Shown here one piece after another: positions 52,624-61,474 of a stretch of DNA of 64,000 nucleotides. Each line of letters begins with the position of its first letter. Positions within the stretch are counted from its first letter, which is position 1. A program made the position numbers and the translations under genes. The stretch covers positions 33,622 to 97,621 of the forward strand of contig NZ_JOFX01000023.1 of NCBI RefSeq assembly GCF_000719345.1, read 5' to 3'. The DNA is from Streptomyces sp. NRRL F-2664 (GTDB taxonomy: Bacteria > Actinomycetota > Actinomycetes > Streptomycetales > Streptomycetaceae). The notes under the pieces are model-generated. The model saw only the letters and a list, made by a program, of their open reading frames with translations. It was not told the DNA's origin and searched no databases.

Positions 52624-53354
52624 GACCGAAGCCTAGGCCGTCCGGGCGCCGCCCCCCTGCGCCACCAGCGGCGCGACGCCAGCGCGGCCAGCGCCGCACC
52701 GGCGGCGTTGACCAGTACGTCGTCCACGGACGACACCCGGTCCAGTTCCAGCACGTACTGCGCACTCTCCACCAGGACGGAGCAGGCCGCGCCGAGTGCG
52801 AGGATGCGCGGCAGGGACGCCAGCGCCGGGAACCGCAGCGGGGCGAAGAACCCGAGGGAGGCGAAGACGAGCAGGTTGCCGACGATCCCGAGCGGCCCCA
52901 TCGTCACCAGGTCCCGCAGGGGTACGAGGCTCACCCGGCCGGGAACCATGCCTGCCGCGGCACCCGGCATGAGGATCATCCACACGAACGGCAGCGTCCC
53001 GTGCACCATGCCCACCTCGGCCAGCGACATCCGCCACGCCGACGCGGCACCGGCAGCACGCCGCACCCGTGCCAGGAGCCACGCCGACAGCAGCGCCAAC
53101 GGCAGCGCGACCAGCGTCATGAGCACCACGCCGTTGAACGTGTCGAAGCAGCCGTGCCACCGCCCGGCCATGCACGCGGGCGCGGCCATCATGAGCGGCC
53201 GACGCAGCAGGAACACCGCGCCCGCGAGGCCCAGGAGCGCCGCCCCGAGGAGCACGATCCGGCCCGGACGGCGGGCAGGCCGGGTGGCGGACCGAGCGGC
53301 CGGGACGGGTCGAGGGGGCCGCAGCGGCGCGGGCAGCGGAGCGTCGTCGTTCAT
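52611..53354 (-). CDS. VanZ-like membrane protein
   Basis: A 247-residue protein with about five transmembrane helices and a VanZ-type C-terminal core (GPLGIVGNLLVFASLGFFAP, LGAACSVLVESAQYVLELDR, SSVDDVLVNAAGAALAAL; the ESAQ and S-DD-N-AGA blocks are characteristic). VanZ-like proteins influence glycopeptide and envelope antibiotic susceptibility. First gene of the operon with the two-component pair, its start ATG at 53354. Overlap with the regulator suggests co-regulation. Confidence 0.9.
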   Translation of the reverse strand: MNDDAPLPAPLRPPRPVPAARSATRPARRPGRIVLLGAALLGLAGAVFLLRRPLMMAAPACMAGRWHGCFDTFNGVVLMTLVALPLALLSAWLLARVRRAAGAASAWRMSLAEVGMVHGTLPFVWMILMPGAAAGMVPGRVSLVPLRDLVTMGPLGIVGNLLVFASLGFFAPLRFPALASLPRILALGAACSVLVESAQYVLELDRVSSVDDVLVNAAGAALAALASRRWWRRGAAPGRPRLRSCVY

Positions 53355-53570
53355 GCGCCCATTGGACAGGTGGGCCGGTTGCGGCGGCGTATGGGATTTC
53401 CGATACGCCGGCGATACATCCGCGCCCGGCTCTCGGCCAACCCGCCCCGCTCACGCCCTCCCCCCGGGACGTGACGCCGGCCCTGCGCGCGGCGTGGTCG
53501 ACCTCGGCGGCGGTGAACTCCGGCACGGATAGAGTGCATTGGCAAGCATCGACTGCGGATCGGGGGACCC

Positions 53571-54383
53571 ATGACGCTCGCGGACGCACCGCCCATCGTC
53601 CTGGTGCACGGTACGAGGTTCAGCGCAGCCCAGTGGAGCCAGCAACTCGGTCCGTTGCGCGCGGACTTCCCGGTCGCAGCCGTCGATCTCCCCGGCCACG
53701 GCGCCCGTGCCCGCCAGCCCTGGAGCCTGGATGCGGCGACGGAGGTCATCGCCGCCGCAGTGGGTTCGCTCGACCGCGGGCCCGCCCTCGTCGTCGGCCA
53801 CTCGCTCGGCGGCTACGCCGCACTGGAGTTCGCACGCCGCCGCCCGGACCTGCTGCGGGGGCTGGTCCTGGCCGGCGCCAGCGCCTCCACACGCGGAGCC
53901 TGGACGGCCCCGTACCGCTGCGTCGCGGGGCTCGCCGGACGCCTCCCCGCGGACCGGCTGACCCGCTGGAACGACCGGCTGCTGCGCCGGCTCTATCCGC
54001 CCGAGGTGGTGGAGGCGACCATCCGGGCCGGTTACGCCTTCCACAGCCTCCCGGCGGCGTGGGGCGAAGTGCTGGGCCGCTTCGATGCGGGCGCCATGCG
54101 GCACGTGAAGGCCCCGGTGCTCATCCTGAACGGCGAGAAGGACACCGTCTTCCGTTCCGGCGAGCAGGATTTCGCCCGCGCCCACCACGACGCCCGCATC
54201 GAGCTGGTCCCACGGGCCCGGCACCTCGCCAACTTCGACGCCCCCCAGGAGTTCACGGACGCCGTCCGCCGCTTCGCCCTCCACCTCCCCCCGCACGCTG
54301 CCCGACCCCCGCACGTCCGACGCCATGCAGCGCCCGACCGCGTCGACCGGCCGGGTGGGGCAGGATCGGGAGGAAACGGATGA
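53571..54383 (+). CDS. alpha/beta hydrolase
   Basis: A 270-residue hydrolase: PPIVLVHGTRFSAAQWSQQL (oxyanion HG), VAAVDLPGHGARAR, nucleophile elbow LVVGHSLGGYAALEFARRRP, acid VLILNGEKDTVFR and His in ELVPRARHLANFDAPQEF. Typical monomeric esterase/lactonase size, with a Pro/His/Arg-rich tail after FALHLPP that is probably disordered. ATG 53571 follows GGGGGA. The stop lies 6 bp from the stop of the convergent VWA gene. Substrate unknown. Confidence 0.88.
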   Translation: MTLADAPPIVLVHGTRFSAAQWSQQLGPLRADFPVAAVDLPGHGARARQPWSLDAATEVIAAAVGSLDRGPALVVGHSLGGYAALEFARRRPDLLRGLVLAGASASTRGAWTAPYRCVAGLAGRLPADRLTRWNDRLLRRLYPPEVVEATIRAGYAFHSLPAAWGEVLGRFDAGAMRHVKAPVLILNGEKDTVFRSGEQDFARAHHDARIELVPRARHLANFDAPQEFTDAVRRFALHLPPHAARPPHVRRHAAPDRVDRPGGAGSGGNG

Positions 54384-54389
54384 GACGGC

Positions 54390-55586
54390 CTACCCCGGAC
54401 CGTGGCCGCCGGAGTCGACCCGTACGGTCTCCACCCACGGCGGGGGTGCGGGCGGGGCCTGGCCGATCAGGGCGGCGATCAGGCGGCAGGACGGCGTCTC
54501 GTCCGGCCACGGCGTGTGGCCGTCGGTCAGGACGACCACGACGTTCGGCCGGTCGGGCAGGGCCAGGGCGGCCTCGATGCCGACCCGCATGTCGGTGCCT
54601 CCACCGCCTGCCAGAGCCACCTCGCCGACACTGCGCACCCGGGTCACGACGTGCACGTCGGCGTCGCACGCGAGGACGGCCACCCGGTTCCCGCCGACGC
54701 CCACCTCCCGCAGCACGCCGGTGACTTCGGCCAGCGCCGCCGCCAGATCCTCCGGCCCCATCGACCCCGAGGTGTCGACGACGACGGCCACCCGCGGCAG
54801 CGGCCTGCGCAGGCTGGGCAGCACCACCCGGCCGCCGAGCGCCGGCGTGCGGCGCGAGGGACGGCGGTAGGTGTAGTCCACCGCGCCGGCCGCCCACGCC
54901 GCGGCTTCGCGCACCGCGCCCGCAAGTGCTTCACGCCAGTCGACGGACGGCTCCAGCAGTTCGTCGGCCCATCGTGCCCAGCCCTCGGGAACCCGGCCCC
55001 GGCTGCGCATGTGGGCCCGTACGGCCTGTGCGGTCTGCCGCCGCAGCGCCTCCGCCTCCACCGGGCCGACCCGGGCGGGACCGCCGGCCCCGCCCAGCTC
55101 CCAGGGCGTGGGCGTGCCGTGCGCGCCGGAACCGCAGTCCGGTCCGTGGGGCGTCGGCGGGATCCCCGGCAGGTACGTCTCGAAGAGCCCGCCGGCGGGC
55201 AGGCCGTAGAGCCTGGGTTCCATCCGGCCGTCGGGCAGCACCAGCCCGTCGGCGAGCAGGTCGTCGTTGATCTCGCAGTCCTGGGCGATGTTGACCCGGA
55301 CGTGGTCGCCCTGGTCCTCGGCCGGCAGCCGCTCGGCCCGGCCGTGGTGGTCGCGCAGCAGGTGCGCCACCTCGTGGATCCACACTCCCGCCAGCTCGAC
55401 GACCGGGGTCGCGTCCACGAAGGCGGGGGAGACGTAGCAGCGCCAGTGGCGGTCGACGCCCATGGTCCGCACCCCGTCCGACGGGACCACCGTCAGGGCG
55501 TACAGCGCGGAGGCCAGGTACGGACGGGCCTCGGCCGCCTTGTAGCGGGCCGCCAGCAGCTTCGCCCGGTCGAGGCTCCGGTCCAC
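54390..55586 (-). CDS. VWA domain protein with metallopeptidase-like N-terminus (DUF2201-type)
   Basis: A 398-residue protein. The N-terminal half has the zinc motif HEVAHLLRDH, a metallopeptidase-like fold (DUF2201). The C-terminal half is a VWA-like domain with a MIDAS-type DTSGSMG and later GGGGTDMRVGI and VVVVLTDGHTPW. GTG 55586 has GGAG 6 nt upstream and starts 15 bp after the MoxR gene. MoxR ATPases and VWA proteins act together as metal- or protein-remodelling chaperones; here they are joined with ankyrin and LRR proteins. Confidence 0.9.
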   Translation of the reverse strand: MDRSLDRAKLLAARYKAAEARPYLASALYALTVVPSDGVRTMGVDRHWRCYVSPAFVDATPVVELAGVWIHEVAHLLRDHHGRAERLPAEDQGDHVRVNIAQDCEINDDLLADGLVLPDGRMEPRLYGLPAGGLFETYLPGIPPTPHGPDCGSGAHGTPTPWELGGAGGPARVGPVEAEALRRQTAQAVRAHMRSRGRVPEGWARWADELLEPSVDWREALAGAVREAAAWAAGAVDYTYRRPSRRTPALGGRVVLPSLRRPLPRVAVVVDTSGSMGPEDLAAALAEVTGVLREVGVGGNRVAVLACDADVHVVTRVRSVGEVALAGGGGTDMRVGIEAALALPDRPNVVVVLTDGHTPWPDETPSCRLIAALIGQAPPAPPPWVETVRVDSGGHGPG

Positions 55587-55601
55587 CTGCCGCTCCGTGC
55601 C

Positions 55602-56816
55602 TCAGCCGCCGCCCGGCAGCGAGCCGGACAGCCGGAGCAGTTCCACGAACGCGTCGATGCCGGCGGGCACCGGCCAGTCGAGGTCGCGCATCGCGGCGAG
55701 GTCCGCCGCGGCGCGGGCGGCGACGTCGGGCACACCCGCCTCCACGGCCTTGGCGAGCACCGCCCAGCCCGCTTCCCACCGGGGGCGGGTCGGCTCGCTC
55801 TGCACGGCTGCGACCACGGCGATGAGGAAGGCCAGCTGCCGGTCGCCGCGCTCGGGCAGCGCGAAGGCGTCCGGATCGGCCAGTACCCGGTCCGGGTCGG
55901 GCAGGTCGAGGTGTTCGAGGTACGACAGCAGCTCGATCCCGGCGGCCTCGCCGACGGCGCCGGTGAGCGCTGCGGCCAGGGCCTCCCGGCCGGACGAGGC
56001 CGCGTACCCGGTGGCCAGGAGCCGCAGGGCCATCTCCCACGTTCGGGGGGAGGGCCAGCCGCGACCGCGGCCGGCGGCCTCGGTCGGCATGTGGTGGACC
56101 AGTCCGGGCCGGGCGGTGAGGAAGCCGGAGACGGCGCCGCGGGCGCGGGCGACGGCGCCGGACGTCCTGGCGGGATCGACGGTGGGGATCGCCACTTCGG
56201 GCCAGGTGCCGGCCATGCCGCGCGCCACGGTGCGCGGGCTGTGCGTCCAGTCGAGGTGGACGAAGCGGTTGGCGAGCGGCGGGCTGAGGTGCCATCCGTC
56301 GGCGGCGCTGGCGGGCGGGTTGGCCGCGGCGACGATCCGTACGGCCGGGGGGAGTTCGAGGCTGCCGACCCGGCGTTCCAGGACCACGCGCAGCAGGGCC
56401 GCCTGGACGGCGGGAGGCGCGGAGGACAACTCGTCGAAGAACAGCAGCCCGTGGCCGGTACGGGCCAGGCGTACCGCCCAGTCCGGCGGCGCCATGGGGA
56501 CACCGGTGGTGGCGGGGTCGTCACCGACGACGGGCAGGCCGGCGAAGTCGGAGGGCTCGTGCACGCTGGCGATGACGGTCTCCAGCGGTACGCCGAGCGC
56601 GGTGGCGAGCTGCACCATGCCCGCGGACTTGCCGATGCCGGGCTCGCCCCAGAGGAGGACGGGCTGATTGGCCGTCACGGCCAGGGCCAGTGCCTCCAGC
56701 TGGGGGTTGGTGGCGGGTTCGGTACGGGTGGCGCCGAGGCGGGCGCCCAGGGCGTCGGCGGCGGCCAGGGCCCGGGCGGGCTGCGTCAGGGCGGGCTGCG
56801 TCCGGGCGGCACTCAT
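55602..56816 (-). CDS. MoxR-type AAA+ ATPase
   Basis: A 404-residue ATPase: Walker A LLWGEPGIGKSAGMVQLATA, HEPSDFAGLPVV, Walker B GLLFFDELSSAPPAVQAALL, arginine-finger and sensor region RIVAAANPPASAADGWHLSP, PLANRFVHLDW. The C-terminal lid is long (~200 residues). Its ATG overlaps the ankyrin gene's stop (ATGA), indicating translational coupling. Probable partner of the VWA protein encoded next. Confidence 0.93.
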   Translation of the reverse strand: MSAARTQPALTQPARALAAADALGARLGATRTEPATNPQLEALALAVTANQPVLLWGEPGIGKSAGMVQLATALGVPLETVIASVHEPSDFAGLPVVGDDPATTGVPMAPPDWAVRLARTGHGLLFFDELSSAPPAVQAALLRVVLERRVGSLELPPAVRIVAAANPPASAADGWHLSPPLANRFVHLDWTHSPRTVARGMAGTWPEVAIPTVDPARTSGAVARARGAVSGFLTARPGLVHHMPTEAAGRGRGWPSPRTWEMALRLLATGYAASSGREALAAALTGAVGEAAGIELLSYLEHLDLPDPDRVLADPDAFALPERGDRQLAFLIAVVAAVQSEPTRPRWEAGWAVLAKAVEAGVPDVAARAAADLAAMRDLDWPVPAGIDAFVELLRLSGSLPGGG

Positions 56817-58495
56817 ACGTCCTCCCCTTCCTCGTCGTCGTCCTCTTCGTCCCAGTACTCCATCTGCTCGTCGAACCAGTCGGCGCCCACATCCGGGAAC
56901 TGCTCGTCGACGCGCTCGCGCAGGAAGGCGAGATCGGTGCGCTTGTAGCGGCGGATCTCCTGGGAGACGGACAGGTCCATCTCGTCCACGACGTCGATCC
57001 GGGCGCCGGCCGCCAGCAGGGCCTTGACCAGGTCCACCGAACCGCCCCAGTGCACCGCGGACAGCAGCGGCGTGCGGTCCGAGGCGTCCCGCGCCTCCAG
57101 GTCGAGCCCGGCCGCCAGCAGCCGTGGAAGGAGCACCTCGTGGTCGAGCAGGTGCAGGGTGTGCAGCAGGCCGCGTCGGCGGGCGTCCCGGATCCGGGGG
57201 TCCACGCTCGCGTCCAGCAGGGCCACGACACCCGGGGTGTCACCGTGCTGGGCGCGCAGGAAGAGCTCGTTGCGCTGGGCCTGCAGGCCGCGCGGCAGCC
57301 GCCCCTGGCCCGTGGTCCAGGTCTGCTGCACGGCGAAGCACCCCGACACCGCGCCGCCGAACGCCCGCATCGCGCGCTCCCGCTGCTGCTCCTCGGCGGT
57401 GTGCGGGACGTCGAGGACGCCGCCCCGCGAACGCACTTCGTGCCACGCGCCGTGACAGCGCACCCGTACCGGCGCGCCGTCCGTGTCGGGTCCGGGCGGG
57501 CCCACCGCCGGGCCGGCACCGGGGAACAGCGCCGCGGCCACCAGCGGATGCAGTGCGCGGGGGGAGATCCGGCCGGTCCGCACCAGTTCGAGGTCGGGCA
57601 GTCGCTGCCAGGCGTACCGCGGCAGGGCCCGGACGGAGGCGGCCTCGCCCTGGTGGACGACCCGGATCCGGAGCGCCCCCGGACCGCTGTGCTCCAGTAC
57701 GGCCGAGTAGGGCCAGCCGGCCGGGAGCCGGTACTGATCACCCGCGCCTGCCTCCACCAGCCGCGCCACCTCCGGCGCGATGCGCGTGAGGTCGACGGGC
57801 AGCCGCGCGAGGAGGGCTTCCGGGTCCGCCGGGCGCTGGTAGGGCTGCGTGGGAGGTACGGCCAGGTCGCAGGTGATGCCTGCCGCCCCGAACGCGCCGA
57901 CCGTGTCCCCGGCGGCCCGCCGCCCGGCGATCCGCTCGGCCAGGCCGTCCGGCTCGGCGAAGCGCGCGCCGAGCTCGGCGGCGTGGCGGGCGTCCCAGAA
58001 GGGCCGGATCGCGCTCCACTCCTCCGGGACGAAGCCACGCCCTGTGTACTTGTTCCGCTCGACCACGACGGGCTCGCAGTGCAGGCGCAGCCGCTGGGGG
58101 CCCTCGCTCATGGCGGGGGTCGTGACCGACAGGGCGGGCCCGCCCGGGCCGCCGTACGTGGCGAGGACGATCCGCAGGTAAGGGGTGAGGGTGGTGCGGC
58201 CGCCGAGGTACCGGGGCAGGTGCCAGCGCAGCAGGTCGGGGGCGAGGTGCAGCAGGTCCCGGGTCACGGCGGCGGCCATGTCGGGGCCGTAGCGGACTTC
58301 GAGGTCGGGCAGCTCGAAGCCGACGTCCACGGCGGCGGCCGCACAGGCCGCCCGCCAGTCGCCGGCCAGCCGGTGCGCGGTGGCCTGCTCGATCATCCAG
58401 CCGGGCACCGCGTAGCGGCGGATCCGCTGCCAGGCCGGGCCGTCCTGGGTACGGAATCCTCCGGGCCGTTCGGCGGCGGTGTCGGCGGCGCTCAC
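56813..58495 (-). CDS. ankyrin-repeat protein
   Basis: A 560-residue protein. The N-terminal ~380 residues form an unrecognised domain (IRRYAVPGWMIEQATAHRLA, LDLLHLAPDLLRWHLPRYLG-like, TTPAMSEGPQRLRLHCEPVV, FVPEEWSAIRPFWDARHAAE). The C-terminus carries ankyrin repeats: NELFLRAQHGDTPGVVALLD, RRGLLHTLHLLDHEVLLPRL, SDRTPLLSAVHWGGSVDLVK, ALLAAGARIDVVDEMDL, then a very acidic tail (EEDDDEEGEDV). The start GTG overlaps the LRR stop (GTGA) and its stop overlaps the MoxR start. Likely a scaffold or specificity subunit for the MoxR/VWA pair. Confidence 0.88.
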   Translation of the reverse strand: MSAADTAAERPGGFRTQDGPAWQRIRRYAVPGWMIEQATAHRLAGDWRAACAAAAVDVGFELPDLEVRYGPDMAAAVTRDLLHLAPDLLRWHLPRYLGGRTTLTPYLRIVLATYGGPGGPALSVTTPAMSEGPQRLRLHCEPVVVERNKYTGRGFVPEEWSAIRPFWDARHAAELGARFAEPDGLAERIAGRRAAGDTVGAFGAAGITCDLAVPPTQPYQRPADPEALLARLPVDLTRIAPEVARLVEAGAGDQYRLPAGWPYSAVLEHSGPGALRIRVVHQGEAASVRALPRYAWQRLPDLELVRTGRISPRALHPLVAAALFPGAGPAVGPPGPDTDGAPVRVRCHGAWHEVRSRGGVLDVPHTAEEQQRERAMRAFGGAVSGCFAVQQTWTTGQGRLPRGLQAQRNELFLRAQHGDTPGVVALLDASVDPRIRDARRRGLLHTLHLLDHEVLLPRLLAAGLDLEARDASDRTPLLSAVHWGGSVDLVKALLAAGARIDVVDEMDLSVSQEIRRYKRTDLAFLRERVDEQFPDVGADWFDEQMEYWDEEDDDEEGEDV

Positions 58496-59631
58496 CGGTA
58501 CACGCAGCCGATGGCGCGCACGTCGGGGTGGGCGGCCCGGGCGGGGCGCAGCCGGTCGGCGAAGGAGCGCTTCACGCGGCGGGGGAGGCCCGGGCCCAGC
58601 CCGACGTACTCCAGGGCTGTGTCGTGGGGCACCGCGGCGAGCAGGCCTTTCGCGCCGCGCCCGGTCAGGCCGGTGTGGCGCAGCTCCAGCCGGCGCAGCG
58701 GGCTGCCGGGCAGGGCGGCGGCCAAGGCGTACGCCCCTTCGTCGCCGGGATGGTTGCCGGGGGCGCCGAGGCTGCGCTCGGACAGGGTGCGGCCGAGGTC
58801 GAGCGCTTCGATGCCGCCGAGGGAGGCGGCCAGGGCCCGCGCTCCGGCCGGGCCGATGCCGTTGCCGCCGAGTCCGAGGCGGACCGGGTGCGCGGCGTCG
58901 TCCGCGGCGGCGGCGAGGGCCGCAACGCCTTCGTCGCCGAGGTGGTTGGCCGGGGCGTACAGCTCGCGCACCCCGGCGTCGCGGATGAGGGCGGCCAGCG
59001 TCGGGGCGGCGTCGGGACCGAGGCCGTTGCCGCCGAGGAAGAGCCGTTCCAGTGGCTGTTCGCGCTCCAGCAGGGCGTCCCGCAGCAGGCGTACGCCGTC
59101 GGCGCCGATCCCGGTGTTGACCAGGTCGAGGGTACGCAGGGCGGTGTTGCGGCGCAGCAGCGCGGCGAGCGTACGGGCACCATCCTCGAAGAGCGGGTTC
59201 CGCTTGAGCCAGAGGGCGCGGACGGTGGTGTCGTCGGCGAGCGCGCCGGCGAGGGAGCCCATGCCGTCGGGGCCGATGCGGTTGCAGCCGAGGTAGAGCG
59301 TGTGCAGCCCGTGGCCGCCTGCGGCCAGCGCCCCGGCCAGGGCGGCGGCGCCCGTGTCGCCGATGGCATTGGTGCCGAGCAGCAGGTGGGCGGCGTGCGG
59401 GGAGGCGGCCGCGGCCGGCAGCAGCCGGGCGGCTCCGGCGGGGCCGAGCCCCTGCTTGCAGAGGTCCACGCGGCCGTCGGCGCGCAGGGTGCCCAGCGGG
59501 AAGGTCTCGTCGCTCTCGACGGGCCGTTCCGCCGCGAGCCGGGCGAGCAGCGGGTCCAGGCCGGCCGGGTCGGCCGGCGGCAGGTCGGGGTGCTCGATCG
59601 CGGGGCACCGTACGGGCGTCGGCTGTGTCAT
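58492..59631 (-). CDS. leucine-rich-repeat protein (RNI type)
   Basis: A 379-residue protein of ~28-residue ribonuclease-inhibitor-like LRRs: LHTLYLGCNRIGPDGMGSLA, LRTLDLVNTGIGADGVRLLR, LERLFLGGNGLGPDAAPTLA, VRLGLGGNGIGPAGARALAA, LRRLELRHTGLTGRGAKGLL. The repeats would form a curved protein-binding scaffold. ATG 59631 has GGTGGAG upstream; a farther in-frame ATG exists at 59676. First gene of the LRR-ankyrin-MoxR-VWA operon, stop overlapping the next start by 4 nt. Confidence 0.9.
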   Translation of the reverse strand: MTQPTPVRCPAIEHPDLPPADPAGLDPLLARLAAERPVESDETFPLGTLRADGRVDLCKQGLGPAGAARLLPAAAASPHAAHLLLGTNAIGDTGAAALAGALAAGGHGLHTLYLGCNRIGPDGMGSLAGALADDTTVRALWLKRNPLFEDGARTLAALLRRNTALRTLDLVNTGIGADGVRLLRDALLEREQPLERLFLGGNGLGPDAAPTLAALIRDAGVRELYAPANHLGDEGVAALAAAADDAAHPVRLGLGGNGIGPAGARALAASLGGIEALDLGRTLSERSLGAPGNHPGDEGAYALAAALPGSPLRRLELRHTGLTGRGAKGLLAAVPHDTALEYVGLGPGLPRRVKRSFADRLRPARAAHPDVRAIGCVYR

Positions 59632-59745
59632 CACCACTCCACCGGATTCTTTCGCCGGTGCCCGGCGGTCCAACACGACGTGAGAACTGCACTGGAGTAC
59701 GCGACGTGGAACGAGACGAGTACTTCAGAACTGCGGAAGGATACG

Positions 59746-59818
59746 CAAGACCGGTCGGATTCGAACCGACGTCCTCCAGCTCGATGCGTGGGCGCGACGA
59801 CCTCTGCGCTACGGCCTT
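59746..59818 (-). tRNA. tRNA-like relic with defective anticodon stem
   Basis: On the minus strand, acceptor AAGGCCG/CGGTCTT (7 pairs, one G-U), D arm GCGC/GCGC with a GG-containing loop, and T arm GTCGG-TTCGAAT-CCGAC are all intact. The 21 nt between D and T arms do not form a normal 5-bp anticodon stem. If the loop is placed by position, the anticodon would be CGA. No CCA is encoded. Probably a tRNA pseudogene or other tRNA-derived element; it may be an integration-site relic. Confidence 0.5.
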
Positions 59819-60015
59819 GCTGTCGGGGATCATACTCACCCGGCGGCCGAAAATCGATCACCAGTTCACGGTGGTCCCCGGAGTGGCTCCCCGGCGGCTC
59901 CCGAGAGGCGCCGGCCGACCGGGACGAAGGCCGAACCGGACGCCGCAGCAGCGGAGTTGAGCCAGTCCCGGCCGCCGCGGCCGGCGTGCCTGGTGGGGGT
60001 GGCGGGTGCTATGTA

Positions 60016-61311
60016 ATGTCACATCGCGTGATGTTCTTACGCCGTGCGGCATCGGCCGCCGCCCTTCTCGCCACCATCCTTCCCCTCACCCTCACCCTCG
60101 CTCCGCCCGCGCAGGCGGCAGCCGCCGGCGCGACCGCCTGCCGCCCGCCGGCGCCCGCACCGCTCGACGCCGAACAGTCCCGGCTCGCGGACACCCGCAC
60201 CACCGCCCTGGTCGAGCGCGGCGGCCTCGGCGACTTCGTACGGCACTTCCCCGCCGCCCTGTGCGCCACGCGCAACCCCACCGAGGCCGGGCGGCTGCTC
60301 GACGCGTGGGGTCAGGCCCTCTGGCAGGCCTCGGTACGGCGCGCCCAGGGCCAGCGCCCCGGCGGCGACCTCGCACCCGGGGACGACCGCCCCCTGTACT
60401 GGGCGCGGCTCGGCATGACCGCCGCCCTCGCGCGCTGGCAGCCGGAGTTCACCGCCGACCACGCGGCGCTCCGCGCCCGCTTCGAGGACGCCTCCCGCGG
60501 CCTCACCGACAACGCCTTCCGGACGGCACCCGGCGTACGGAAGATCTTCATCAGCGGCTTCGACCCCTTCGGGCTCGACGCCGAGATACGCCGCGCCAAC
60601 CCGTCGGGATCGGCCGCCCTCCAGCTCAACGGGCGGCGCGTGACCCTCGCCGACGGAAGCCCCGCAGAGATCCGCGCCGTCGTCCTGCCCGTCCGGTACG
60701 CCGACTTCGACGCCGGCATCGTCGAGCGGGCCTTCACCCCGCACCTCACCGCCGGACCCGCCGCCGCCGACATCATCACCACCGTCAGCCAGGGCTACCC
60801 CGGCATCTTCACCCTGGAGGACTGGGCCGGCCGGGCACGGTCCGCCGACCCCTACCCCGACAACGCGCGCGCCCTCTCTGGCGGCACCCGCGAACACCCG
60901 GTGACCGCCCCCGGCCTCGGCCCGGGCCCGGAGTTCATCCGCACCACCCTCCCCGCCGACGCGGTGACCGCCGCCGTGCAGACCCCGTACCCGGTCCTCC
61001 TCAACAGCGACGTCACCGAGATCCCGGCCGGAGCCACGACCCCCGTCGACCGCACCGACGGCCCGACGCCCGGCTCCCGCGCCGTGGCGGGCGGAGGGGG
61101 CGGATACCTGTCGAACGAGGTCGCCTACCGCTCCAACCGGCTTCGCGCCGCACTCGCACCGCACCTGCCCGGCGGCCACCTCCACACCCCTGTCCTCACC
61201 GGCCTGCCGGCCGAACCGCACCTGCTGACCGGACCCGAGTTCGAGCGCAACGCGAGCGCGATCACCGCAGAGGTCCGCGCCGTCCTCGAACACGCCGCCG
61301 TGCGACGGTAG
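60016..61311 (+). CDS. secreted pyroglutamyl-peptidase-I-like protein, Cys to Ser
   Basis: A 431-residue exported protein: signal peptide (FLRRAASAAALLATILPLTL ... AQAAAAG), a ~150-residue N-terminal helical domain, then a C15-type domain with KIFISGFDPFG (the GFDPFG hallmark), PAEIRAVVLPVRYADFD, and GGYLSNEVAYRSNRLRA followed by LHTPVLTG. In Pcp enzymes the helix reads YxCNxxxY with the catalytic Cys; here that position is Ser366. The His (390) is present. So it may be inactive or a serine variant. ATG 60016 was chosen; ATG 60031 is also possible. Confidence 0.82.
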   Translation: MSHRVMFLRRAASAAALLATILPLTLTLAPPAQAAAAGATACRPPAPAPLDAEQSRLADTRTTALVERGGLGDFVRHFPAALCATRNPTEAGRLLDAWGQALWQASVRRAQGQRPGGDLAPGDDRPLYWARLGMTAALARWQPEFTADHAALRARFEDASRGLTDNAFRTAPGVRKIFISGFDPFGLDAEIRRANPSGSAALQLNGRRVTLADGSPAEIRAVVLPVRYADFDAGIVERAFTPHLTAGPAAADIITTVSQGYPGIFTLEDWAGRARSADPYPDNARALSGGTREHPVTAPGLGPGPEFIRTTLPADAVTAAVQTPYPVLLNSDVTEIPAGATTPVDRTDGPTPGSRAVAGGGGGYLSNEVAYRSNRLRAALAPHLPGGHLHTPVLTGLPAEPHLLTGPEFERNASAITAEVRAVLEHAAVRR

Positions 61312-61474
61312 CCACCCGCCCCGCCCCGGGGCGCCACCCCGCCATGGGGCAGGATGGCAGGGCCCGTTCCCGATGCGCGCGCACGGCCGAACGCGGCTCA
61401 CAGCACGACGAACTGACAGGTGAAAAGGTGACCACACACCTCATACGACGACACCGCGCAGCCGAGGGGGGCCG

